This document shows positions 13,696-24,400 of a stretch of DNA of 64,000 nt, one piece after another; position 1 is the stretch's first letter, and each line of letters opens with the position of its first letter. Below the pieces are notes generated by a model that saw nothing but the letters and a program-made list of their open reading frames with translations, did no database searches and had not been told where the DNA came from. Source of the DNA: Brienomyrus brachyistius (lineage: Eukaryota > Chordata > Actinopteri > Osteoglossiformes > Mormyridae); NCBI RefSeq assembly GCF_023856365.1, contig NC_064555.1, positions 13,419,754 through 13,483,753 of the forward strand, written 5' to 3'. The position numbers and the translations under genes are program-made.

Positions 13696-14002
13696 AAATG
13701 AGATACCCAGAGAAACGCACCCTCAGGCTTCAGAATCCTCAGGAGGGTGAGTGCTGGAGTGACGTCCCCCCCTACTGGGCTGGGAAATGGAAACTAAACA
13801 GGCCTTTTTTTTCAGTATCCCGGTAAAGGGGGGTGTGTGATTGGAAACATGGATAATGAAGCCTGTGGACAAGGGAGTGACACTCCCAGACATACACGGC
13901 CAACGAACTACGTGCCCTTGAGAAAAGCCAATCTGGAGAGACTGTTTGGTAAACATACAAGGTTTCACAGTTTCCTGTACAGTTACTCGCTAAAGGTGGG
14001 TG

Positions 14003-14200
14003 CAGTGTGTGGTTCAGTGGGTCGTGGACTCTATGCCCATGATCAGAAGGTCACTGGGTCAAATCCCATGACTGGCAGAGTGATGTCACCATTGGGCCTT
14101 TTAGCAAGGCCTCCCCAGCCCCAGCTGCTACAGCGAAAGCCTCCCCTTCTCTCTGTTTTTCAAATGTACGTCACTTTGATCAAAATGTCTGTTAAATAAA
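14003..14200 (+). repeat. tRNA-derived SINE (fish V-SINE-like)
   Basis: The head has an A-box-like GTGTGGTTCAGTGGGTCGTGG and a B-box-like GGGTCAAATCCCA. The body contains the familiar fish motif GGGCCTTTTAGCAAGG. The 3' end, TGTACGTCACTTTGATCAAA with TGTCTGTTAAATAAAT, is a diverged form of the tail that V-SINE/HE1-type elements share with their partner LINE. It lies 1.4 kb after the mir-9 hairpin. Confidence 0.75.
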
Positions 14201-14624
14201 TCGCCCAGGTCCAGAGGAAGCTCAGCCTCCTAGCATGTTTCCCTCCTCCACCCGCGAGGGTTGAGTGGATGGCGCTAGGAGGTGGGGGGGCTGTCGCATT
14301 CAGAGCACATTTACACCAAGTGTCAAGTAGGAAAAAAAATGACCTTTGTTAGCCTCCACGGAAACCCCAGCGCCGGTTGCTCTCATGCCAAACCCCCTCA
14401 TCAAGTACAGTGGTCTCAAGGAGACAATGAGCCCCCCCCTCCCCGTCAGCATGGGTGGGGCGGCCGGCCGTGGTCCCTCCTGTGCCGCCTGAATGGGACA
14501 CGCCGGCGGGGTGTGGGGACGGGCCCGGCTGTTTCTCAGCTTCTATAGGGTCGACCCCCGGATGTCCAGGGGAGAGACGGCTTCTATGGAAAGTCAGCGA
14601 ATACGGGGGGGCGGGTTAAAGAGG
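14201..14624. other. GC-rich intergenic sequence
   Basis: Contains poly-C/poly-G runs and no recognised gene or repeat family. Confidence 0.5.
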
Positions 14625-14668
14625 CTAACTTACAGGGAACTTACAGGGAACTTACAGGGAACTTACCA
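14625..14668 (+). repeat. 11-bp tandem repeat, about 4 copies
   Basis: The unit TTACAGGGAAC is repeated head to tail, with a partial first and last copy. It lies just before the long CA arrays. Confidence 0.9.
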
Positions 14669-14737
14669 AATTAGAGCAGGTGAAACTCACACATTGCCAG
14701 GCTGGGCTGGGCTCCCAGAATTCCCTCTGGCTGCACA

Positions 14738-14819
14738 CACTCCCACCTCCTACACACACACACACACACACTCCCACCTCCTACACACACACACACACAC
14801 ACACACACACTCCCACCTC

Positions 14820-14871
<52 letters not shown>

Positions 14872-14878
14872 CCACCTC

Positions 14879-14929
<51 letters not shown>
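14738..14929 (+). repeat. Compound (CA)n arrays with a repeated CTCCCACCTCCTA spacer
   Basis: Four (CA)n blocks of increasing length are separated by the same 13-base CTCCCACCTCCTA. The pattern implies duplication of a larger unit (spacer plus CA block) as well as slippage within the CA runs. Long frames here only encode TH or VC repeats. Confidence 0.95.
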
Positions 14930-14930
<1 letters not shown>

Positions 14931-15554
14931 GGCGCTGCTTTCCCACTGCCCTACTTCCCAAACTTGAGCTTGTTTGGCTGCTTCCTGATGCACGGATCCA
15001 GAACATGAGGCCCCTCATGGATGCTGAGAGCCGCCATGTTGGAGGTCTTACACGTAACTGACTAAGCTGCTCCTGTTTAGAATCAGCGATGTACCGGCAG
15101 CGTAAACGACTGACATCTTGGAACCAATCAGTGTTGGTCCTGCACCCCCCCATCCCTGCATCGTCTAATGTGCCCCAGGACGGCACGTTCAGAAATGCGA
15201 TGTTTAAGGTTACGAATCAGCACCTTGATTTCTCGGGAACTGATGGATGAATGAGGGTCAGACTGACATCCGAATGGACGGCGGAGCTGGTGCGACCTGC
15301 CAGTGCCCCCCCCCCGCCATCTAGCCGTTTACAGACACCCCCAACCCTGCCTTTCTTCTTGCAGTCACCTGGGACACCCCCCCCTCTGGCCTGTGCTATC
15401 AGCAGCCGCCTAAACACCCCACCCACACTTCCCACAATTTGCATAAGGCATTTTTCCAGCGATGGTGGGGGGGGGGAGAGCAGGGACACTCGAGTGCCAG
15501 TGTGGAAAAAAAATGTCAAGTGCCAATTAGGGGGAGGTTTGCCACCATTCAGAG

Positions 15555-15585
<31 letters not shown>
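15555..15585. repeat. Poly-C tract of 31
   Basis: An uninterrupted run of 31 cytosines. It is the longest homopolymer noted in the window. Confidence 0.95.
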
Positions 15586-15587
<2 letters not shown>

Positions 15588-17483
15588 GCCTCCATCCCCA
15601 CCCGCACCCCAGCATCACCCTATGCACAAAACAGCAGTAGACTGGGGAGGGTGGGAATTACTCTTTGGAGGGTTTGACAGCAGGGGCGAAATCTTTGTCA
15701 CTCTACTCCCATTGGGGGGGGGGAGGGGTGGAGGGTGGTGGGGGGGTCAGACAGGACAGGTGCAGGCGGGTACAGACGAGCCCCCGTTAAGGATGATTCC
15801 ATTTAAATCCACCATAACAACAAAACACGACTGTCTCAGTAGTGGCCCATGTGCCCCCCCAACCGGCACCATCAGCACCGAACTTGTTGTTACACTAGCA
15901 GGGCACGGCAATGGATACACTTTCCGGTACTGACCTACGAGGCGTCGCGAGACACCATGGCCCAAAAGTGGGTCACGTTTTAGCCGGTCACGGGTCCAGA
16001 GAGCCTTGCGGGGCCCCGTGGGCTCGGGGGCGAGGCCCCTCAGGTCCGAATGCGACGTCCAACTGCGGTGAGACACTCGGCTTCTAGCGAGAAGGACGGG
16101 GAACGCCTTCGCTGGGATTATTAGCTAAAAGAGCATCTTTTGGGGAGAACAAAGGGAACCGCGAGGCAGCAGAGTGCAGGCAGAGCTGCGTCTTTCCCCC
16201 TTTGTTGCTGGGTCACTGCTCGCAGGCTCCTTTCATTTACTTCTAATATTACCTCTCTGCTCCTTTGAAGGCTGTAAACTGTACCGCATTCTAAAAGCCA
16301 GTGTGTGTGTTTTTTTTAATTGACTGGCTTTGCTAATTTAACGGCCAGCGTTACTTCGGAGGAACGGCGGTATTTTGGCCAGGGTGACGGTAACAAGCGC
16401 ACTAATAAATAATGCACGTTTTTGAGGGGGAGGGGCGCCTGTGGGGCACGGTAGCTTGGCATCGCCCGGGGGAAGGAACACCGCCGCGCTCGCCTCGTTC
16501 GTCCTCCACGGGCCTTAGCTCCATTCCATCTCACGCTGCCTCCCCCCGTCCTGCTGCAGAAAAGGATTCTCCCCCCTCATTCTTTCTTTCCTCCTCTCAT
16601 TCATTTCATTTACCCCCCCCCCCCTCTTTTTTTTAACCAGCCTTGATTCTCAGAGGGTCGGACCCGATTTGCATGAATTTGCATAATGAAAGTCATTTGC
16701 ATTCTCTGGGGCAGTCTGTACCATGAGGACAGACACCAGAGGTGCATGTGTGTGTGCTGCTTGTTTACACACATGCATGTACACCCAGAGCACATTGCAT
16801 GGCTGCACATACATGCACATGGACATACACCTTCCCTATGCATTTCAGAAGACATCATAGCAACACTGTTATGTCATGGCTACTTGCAGTGTCTCTCATA
16901 CGTGGCCTCTCTTCCTCCCCCGCCGGCCCGCTTCCCATTGCGGTTACTGTTACTGTAGCCTCCCAGAATGCTCAGCTCCAAGGAACTTACAAGAGAATTG
17001 GAAAGAAACTGAATGGGTGGTGATGGCGGGGGGGGGGGGGGGGGGTTCTGCTCACCCCAGGCCGGCATGCCGTCCACTTTTCCTGGTCTCCCTTATGGAA
17101 ATGTCCTCCCTCAGCAGCTCGCGCCTTTTGCCTGCGACATACATGCACACCCGAGCCACCATCTTAGGAGATGAACTAGCACAAAATGGAAGAGGGACCC
17201 TGAGCAGGTACAGTCGCGGAGGCCTGGCCCTGCAAGCGCCCGCTCAATCCCCCACCCACCCCCACCTCGCTGCCAATCTGGAGGCTGTTTTAATTACTAC
17301 CGATGTGTTAATTGCCTCGATCGTGAAATGTGATGATAGGAGCGCGGGGTGGGGGGCGTGTGAGGCAGCGGAGTAAATCAGCCTGTCCTCTCGGCACCCT
17401 TTTTCAAGCAGGCGCAGCGAGGGCACCTGGGGTCCTTCACTAGCCGCACAGGAATAGTCACGCCCGCCTTCCCATCAGTTCGG

Positions 17484-17507
17484 AAAATGGCGGCGGCCGC
17501 CATTTTG
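17484..17507. promoter_or_regulatory. Inverted pair of YY1-like motifs around a NotI site
   Basis: AAAATGGCGGC on the + strand is followed by GGCCGCCATTTT, so each strand carries an A(A/G)ATGGCGGC-type YY1 motif, overlapping a GCGGCCGC core. CpG-rich surroundings make a regulatory role possible. No TATA box or transcript is evident. Confidence 0.3.
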
Positions 17508-20500
17508 GAGAGACGCCGACTGGCACCGCAGCACGCAGTCGCCTCCCCTCCCACATTAATTCAAAGACGCGTAATTTCAGCAGCATATAATTACTGGCAG
17601 GAGAAAAAAAGAAATACCTTGTTTATTGCTCGAGCTACATCCACAATTAAGTTTTCCACACGCATTAAAACAAGGTCCGCTTAATTTGATTGCGGGCCGC
17701 GGTCCTCATATTTTACCGGCAGTTTTTACTCGTTGTGGCAGGTGCTTGGGTTTGAAACGAAAAATCTCAGGCGGCCATTATTCAGCATCTCGCTTGGCCT
17801 CTGCCCGGCTGTTTCCAAGCTGTTTTGACGGACAACACAGTCCGGCAAACGTCGGTCGTCTAGTGAAATCAGAAACAAATGGAGTCATAGTGGCCATAAT
17901 CAAGATGTGTTGTTTCTCTAGTGGGTGAAAAAACTAAGCATAAGTTCAAAAGATCCAGGCCCTAGAGAGGCTGCGGTAACGAGGACAGGCCCTGTTCTGT
18001 GACCAAATTTTGGCAAGTCAGCCATGAATAACCCTGAGGTGCCCCATCCCCTGCCCCCATACCCCCCACCCCCACTCCTTTATACCACCGTTCACAATGC
18101 AAATCGCAGATGAAAGGATCGCTGATCGCAGTCCATAATGGCCGCATTTTTTATGGTCAAGCAAATACCAGCACGCTGAACATGATCTGCTTTATGGAAT
18201 AAGCCCCTTACGGAAATCCCAGCACACCGGGGCCAGCGTGATTCCTATAATGGCAGCACAGTGTGCCGCTGTGAAACCAGCACACCACGGAGCCGCCACA
18301 CCTCTGATTCGGCCGGGGGGGGGGACCCTCATTAGCTCCAGCGCCTACCTGCCAGTAGCGGGAAACAGGAGGCCCACAAGGCACCATGTAAACTGCTGGT
18401 TGCAGAGACATCTTTTGTTATTCTTTGGTGGTTCTGTTAACACAAAATTATTACCACAGTCTACTTAGTTATTAATATCATACTGAAAAAACTACATGTG
18501 TGTGTTCAATAACATGCAAAAGGCTACCGCATGAAAAAGATTCCGTTTCTTTTATTTATAATATAGTTGTTGATGCGTAGCAGTTAGTATTATATTTTTG
18601 GAAAACTGGTGTAGTTTTATTATTATTAGTATTATTATTTTAAGATTTACCGATAGCTGGTTGCCTGGTGCAGCCCTTTCTGGGATCATCTGCCAGGTAC
18701 TGTGCACCTGAAATGTAAGATGGCAGGGGGCATTGTGGGTAGGGAGCCACATTGCAGCAAACTGTAGGTCCGTCTGTTATACCTTCGAACAGGATGGCTA
18801 ACAAGTATCGCTTTCGTAAAAAAAAAAAAACAACTGCAAATGAAGTGTATGTGTGCAATTAAAATGAATTGGGTGGGGGGGGGCACCAGCACAGGCGGGG
18901 GTATTAGCAGCGGAAGACCCCCTTTGTGTCTGCGGGGCGAGCTTCCCGGGGACCCGGGAGGGGTGCACAGACAAACCGGGCTTTGTTCCCTGTGTCGCGC
19001 TGGCCATGGCGCGGAGCTATGTAGGCCAGGCCGCGCAGAGCTTAAGTCCCGCTTAGGCGCAAACACCAATTAGAGCCGTCTGGGCCTGATTAAGCGAAGC
19101 GGGGGAGGGACGCAGTCCGTAAACAATGTGGCCCGCCGTCTGAATGGAGAACCCGCCTTTGTTTGTGGGGGTGGGTGGGGTGATGAAGCAGCTTCGCGCT
19201 ATTGCGGGGTCTTACGGCGCGTGAGCCCCGCGTCCAGCCTGCCACACGGGTTATTGTTCTCGTGTGGAGAAGAGAGGTGGTGGTGGGGGGTTTGGTGAAG
19301 AGAGAGCAGGCAAAAGGGACTGGGGGGGGGGGGGGTTCATTTGCGTATTTCAACATTGGTATTTGTTAGTTAGCAGGTTGCATGCAAACAAATCCAACTC
19401 AAAACAAAACATGGGAACCAGAGAAGAAGCCAAGGTTGGACTTCTGGCTCGGATGGCAGAGGTCTGTCTCCAGCGAGCTCCCAAGCAGGTCGGCACATGT
19501 GGCCTGGAAGAGCAGCTTTCAGACTGCTGACTGCTCTGTAGCTGTGTGACTGTACAGCCCGGGCCCCATGTTTCTGTATGTGTACATGTCTGAGGAATAT
19601 AACATCGGTGAGACATTGCGAATGTGCGGATGAACATGGGGCAGGACCAGGCTTTTCTGTTTTGACTACCTTGACTGTAAAGAGAGGGTGGGATGGGCGG
19701 TTTGTGACTGGGGAGGGGGGGGATCTGGAGCTGTGGGACCAGGCAGAGGCTGGGGCTGAACCCATCTGCTTCTCCAGGGTCTGGTCCCATAAACACCCCC
19801 CCCCCCCAAAGTCCTCCATCTCCCTCACAGTTGTTAGGGGAGCAGCTGTGGCCGACACCAACATGGGGCCCCTTTGCTCTGGGAACCCCACTGCAGCCTG
19901 GGCCCCAAGCCCCCCCCCTCCCGTCGCCCCCACACTATCGACTACCCCCCCACCACCTCACCCTCCCAAAACTGAGGGCCTGGGAAGGGCTTCAAGTTCA
20001 CGGCCAGACCTCCTATTGAGTTGACAGGCTAGCTGTTTGCTCAGTTTGGCTCTCTATTGAGAGTTTTTTTTTCTTCCTGGATGGGAGGGTGGGGGGGGGG
20101 GGGTTGGAGGGGATTGAGAACTGAGCAACACTGTATCACTGTGATGGTCGGGGCAGCCAGACTATTCATCTGGGGAGCAACGGGAGAAAGTGGGAGAGAA
20201 AGGCAATAGAACAGGCGTAAATAAAATAACTAAGATTCTGGGCACGCAGTTTGCTCTGAACAATTTGTGTATCCGGCATCCCCCAACTCACAAAATTGCT
20301 TCATTGAGGCTTGAGCCCCCCCTCCCCAGCCCAATGGGGCCCTCGAAGACACAGAGATAGTTTCCTGTCTCTGCCTTGTTACCAGCCCTGTGAACCTGCT
20401 GTGTGAAGGTTGTAAATAAACGACAAAACGGCCAGGTTCCCCCCAGCCAGGCTTTAAAATTAAACTGCGGAGCTCCATTTTACCGCAAGACGCTGGTTAG

Positions 20501-21000
20501 CTCTTCTCGTCTGTATCTTTGCAAAAATCAGTAAAACCCCCTTTGTACCTCAAACTATTTGGTTGCGCGACTTTTCCCTCCTAAAAGCTTTAGGAAACAC
20601 TCAACAGAACAGCCATCGATGATGAAATACATTCTTCTGTGGCACGAACATATAAGAAACTCAGCCTCGATAGTTAGAAGTCCCATGTTAATCAAATCAA
20701 GCTCAGTCCTATTCACAACTTTGAAGTCTTACTGGGAAATGGGTGCCTAAGCGTCATTGTTAGGGCCTTCCCAGAGTTAATGGCAGCATTGCCGTAGTGA
20801 CGACCTGAAAAAAACGGTTAAGTGTTGAGCTCATGGCTCCAGGACCATCTGGATTCAGGAAGCAGCCGAGCCCTGGATACCTGTCACATGCCCCCGCTTT
20901 CCATCACTCCCCAAAGTGCACCGCACAGCTCTCATTTTCACCGTCAATCTAATCGCTCGATTCTGCCCATTGTGTTTCGGGAGTCTAATAATCCCTTCTT

Positions 21001-21574
21001 ATTCCCGTAGGTGGCAGACAGCTGTGACCGGTGGCTGGACGGGGTGTCCATCTCAGCCTGCGGGTCTGAGTCAAACCTTCAGTTTGATCCCAGGTTCTCT
21101 CAGGCACCCCTTGGCTCAAGACAAGCACCATTTCCTTTGTCTGAGGTCCGGCAAATGTTAGTATCGGGGCCCTTTGGTCCCGTCAAAGAGATCCTGAGAG
21201 ACCAATTGAGGGAGTGAGCTTTCAAGTCTTCAAAGTGCAGCCGTGTGTATCTGGGACTTGTGTAGATGACCTCTTGACCAGCTTCCTGTGGGCCTTCGGG
21301 AATCCTGGCGGACAGCGGATGCTGGATCCCCGTAGAGAAGCGAAGCTCTCTTGGATATACAGAGCCGCAAGTGAAAGATATCTGGATGAAGGAGCACATG
21401 GATGGCCTGAGTACACACTACAGACTCTCAGAACTGACCGCTGGGAGCTCATTGGCAGACAAATCGGAAGGCGTGCCCACTCCAGAGCGGGCAGAAATAC
21501 AGTCAGTGCTGCAGTACAGATACAAATGCCCACAATTTATCTTTCCCAAAGAAGCCAGCAATCAGAGATTCTGA
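21001..21574 (+). other. Unidentified coding-like segment
   Basis: A TTCTTATTCCCGTAG acceptor-like sequence precedes an open frame (start of ORF 21011) ending in VKEILRDQLRE and a stop at 21217. After two further stops the same frame (frame 2) reopens at about 21270 and runs about 100 codons to 21574, including GYTEPQVKDIWMKEHMDGL. Composition looks protein-like, but other frames are also open here and no family was recognised. It may be a decayed gene fragment, lncRNA exons or chance. Confidence 0.2.
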
Positions 21575-21770
21575 GAATAGGAATGACTGGAAAAGATATA
21601 CAAGCAGAAAGGACGCTGCTGGCTGTCCACACCAACTGACCCCAAATCAGTTTAATACTCATAAATTCCAGGATTAGATGAACAATGATGAGTTGATCTG
21701 GAAACAATGGCAAGAAGTAGTAATGTGCTCTTTGCGCTTCTCTGACATGAACTGAATGTACTGTGGCTCC

Positions 21771-22605
21771 CAGTACAGCCACCTCCCTCTCCCCAGTACA
21801 GCCACCTACCTCCCCAGTACAGCCACCTCCCTCTCCCCAGTACAGCCACCTACCTCCCCAGTACAGCCACCTCCCTCTCCCTAGTACAGCCATTTACCTC
21901 CCTAGTGCAGCCACCTCCCTCTCCCCAGTACAGCCACCTACCTCCCCAGTACAGCCACCTCCCTCTCCCTAGTACAGCCATTTACCTCCCTAGTGCAGCC
22001 ACCTCCCTCTCCCCAGTACAGCCACCTACCTCTCCCCAGTACAGCCACCTACCTCCCCAGTACAGCCACCTCCCTCTCCCCAGTACAGCCACCTACCTCC
22101 CCAGTACAGCCACCTCCCTCTCCCTAGTACAGCCATTTACCTCCCTAGTGCAGCCACCTCCCTCTCCCCAGTACAGCCACCTCCCTCTCCCCAGTACAGC
22201 CACCTACCTCCCCAGTACAGCCACCTCCCTCTCCCCAGTACAGCCACCTACCTCCCCAGTACAGCCACCTCCCTCTCCCTAGTACAGCCATTTACCTCCC
22301 TAGTGCAGCCACCTCCCTCTCCCCAGTACAGCCACCTACCTCTCCCCAGTAAAGCCATTTACCTCCCCAGTACACCCACCTCCCTCTCCCCAGTACAGCC
22401 ACCTACCTCCCCAGTACAGCCACCTCCCTCTCTCCAGTACAGCCACCTCCCATTCTCCAGTAGTCACTTCCCAATTCCCCAGTACAACCATCTCCTTCTC
22501 CCCAGTATAGCCATTTCACTTTCCCCAGTATAACCATCTGCCTCTCCCTAGTACAGCCATTTCAGTTTCCCCAGTATAACCATCTCCCTCTTCCCAGTAC
22601 AGCAA
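21771..22605 (+). repeat. Minisatellite, 20- and 23-bp units, about 835 bp
   Basis: Head-to-tail units of the form CAGTACAGCCACCTACCTCC (20 bp) and CAGTACAGCCACCTCC followed by CTCTCCC (23 bp) alternate. A higher-order block containing TAGTACAGCCATTTACCTCC and TAGTGCAGCCACC recurs four times. The right end (22440-22605) is more diverged. The + strand is open in one frame and would encode SPVQPP repeats, but there is no gene context. Confidence 0.95.
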
Positions 22606-24154
22606 CACACACTATGGAGACTCCTTGTTTCTGTTGGACATGCATCCTGGATCAATTGTCATAGTCAGTTCGATTTGAATGTAAAACCTGGAGCAGCGCT
22701 GAAGAAAATTGGACTCTGATTGGACAGCCAAGCGCTGTCAGGCTTTCAGGCAAAGGGTCGACCTGTTTGTCTTTGTTCTCTGTGTGACACGCAAACAACC
22801 TTGCCACCATGGAATCCTGTGGGTGCCATGGCAACACTGGGCACGGTTACCGTGGTCAAGCAGAAGGATGGCTAGGCCTCATCCCCGCGCTGGGGGCATC
22901 TACCGGAGAGGGCGGCAATGTCAGCGTGGCCCCGGATAGCGAGTGGCGTGACCGCAGTGCCACGTCCAATCAGCAGATGGGCCTTACAGACTGAAGGGAG
23001 ATTAGTTAGAGGTGGGCAGGGCGCCCCCCACAGGTCAGGCTGGGTCTCCTTACCATTCTGAATAAGATTATCAAGACTTGAATTTTGACAATTTAATTCC
23101 TGCGAAGCAGCAATTTTAATAAAAGGCAATTTATTATTCAGGACAATCATAGATTATATTAAATTCTGCATTAGGCTTTGAGTTATCTGTGTCTTACCCA
23201 GTGCCGGTTACTCTATCCTTAAAAACTATGCAAGTTATGTACTGTTATGTATTGTTTAGTTTTTTATTTTTTTTATTTTTTTTTTTGGAGAATATGTAAG
23301 GTATTCAAATGAAGCCAAGCAGGCTGGCTTGAAAATGATCCTCTATTCTGGGCAGTGGCAATTGTTAAGTAGTAAAGTGGATAAGACTGGACTTCAATAT
23401 TTCGAGTTCAGGGGATTGCAGTTCTTTGTTTGTGGTCGTTCTCTTTGCACTGTGAGCACAGGTTTCACGTGATGCTGTATCCTGTTGCATATTTGCTTGC
23501 TGGTTTGCGCTTTGCGCTGACTACCCCCCAAAAAGCATGTAAAAAAATGTACACCCAGCCTTATAAATGACCACCAATGATAATGATATAATGATGCCAC
23601 GAGGAAGCTTCATACAATCAATAAAAGTTTAAACCAAAAGAAGAAACTGATCCTGGTCTTTTTCTTTGTGTCGCTGAATCAGACCCACACGACCAGGACG
23701 GGCCCTTGGCGACTGGACCATCGCTGCCTCGTCATCCATCACGTAACTTCTATACACTGTGTATCAAAAGCACTTAACGCATAGATTGCAGTTTGCTTTT
23801 CTCCCTTTAACTGGGATTGAAAGGGAGACACGGTGAGACTCTCTAATCCCCGAGGGCCACTTTTACCTTAAAGGCCGAAGTTCACAAATGCGATTTCTAA
23901 ACACTGGCTTTCAAAGGATGATCCCAGCAGACACTGTCAAAGCACTGCGCTACTGTTAACAAGGCCCTTCATCACTTAACATTCATCGTCATAAGCTGTA
24001 AATCTCATGTACACAAAGACAGTTAAACAACCAAATTAAACACAAGTAGATTTTAATTAATTTTAAGGTGTGTTCAAATTAAACTAGATTCCTGCGGTAA
24101 TTTACATATCTTGCATTTTGACCATAAGGCACTATTGACTAACTATGGTCGATG
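22606..24154. other. Intergenic sequence between minisatellite and MITE
   Basis: No gene was recognised. An RFX-type X-box half-palindrome (GGTGCCATGGCAAC) lies at 22822-22835. A T-rich run lies at about 23255-23287, and AT-rich sequence with homeodomain-type TAAT/ATTA cores is at 24040-24110. Confidence 0.45.
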
Positions 24155-24400
24155 GTCAGTCAGCTGGCTGGAGTGAGATTTTCAATTCGAGACAATCTGC
24201 ACACACATTTACATGTAGGTAACAGTTCTATCACCTTGTAAATACTCTGTAGGGTTTGCAAACAACCCCAATGCTTTTGATGTAGCTAATTTTAGGTTTA
24301 TAATGAAATAATATAGATTTGCTGTAATATAGATTCCTTGCCTGAGCGTGAGAGTCTGAACCAGAGTGTCACGCCAGATGCGTGAGAGTTGGCAGCCCTG
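24155..24400 (+). mobile_element. Non-autonomous DNA element, copy 1 (about 250 bp)
   Basis: Near-collinear with 58574-58842. Shared landmarks are GGTCAG(T)CAGCTGGCTGGAG, TTTAGGTTTATAATG(A/G)AATAA, TATAGATTTGCTGTAA and TCACGCCAGATGCGTGAGAG. The right end is TTGGCAGCCCTG, matching the inverted terminus CAGGGTTG of the other copy; the left terminus is eroded in this copy. No transposase is encoded. Confidence 0.85.

Larger units (their letters stand above)
14930..21000. other. GC-rich intergenic block with many homopolymer G/C runs
   Basis: Includes a C31 run (15555-15585), an 18-G run (17028-17045), a 14-G run (19322-19335) and many runs of 8-13. A G-rich stretch at 15715-15747 has several closely spaced G tracts that fit a quadruplex pattern. 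No coding exon is recognised. Scattered TAAT-rich islands (for example 17290-17330) look like conserved non-coding elements, but conservation cannot be judged here. Confidence 0.5.

Noticed and set aside
14493..15186. Open frames of 171 codons on both strands
   Set aside because: They are translations of the (CA)n arrays (TH or VC repeats) extended into flanking GC-rich sequence; no gene signature.
21763..22533. Proline-rich frames (SPVQPP repeats), and a CRISPR-like impression from regular repeats
   Set aside because: The array is a head-to-tail minisatellite without unique spacers, and the frame has no start context, splice sites or homology.
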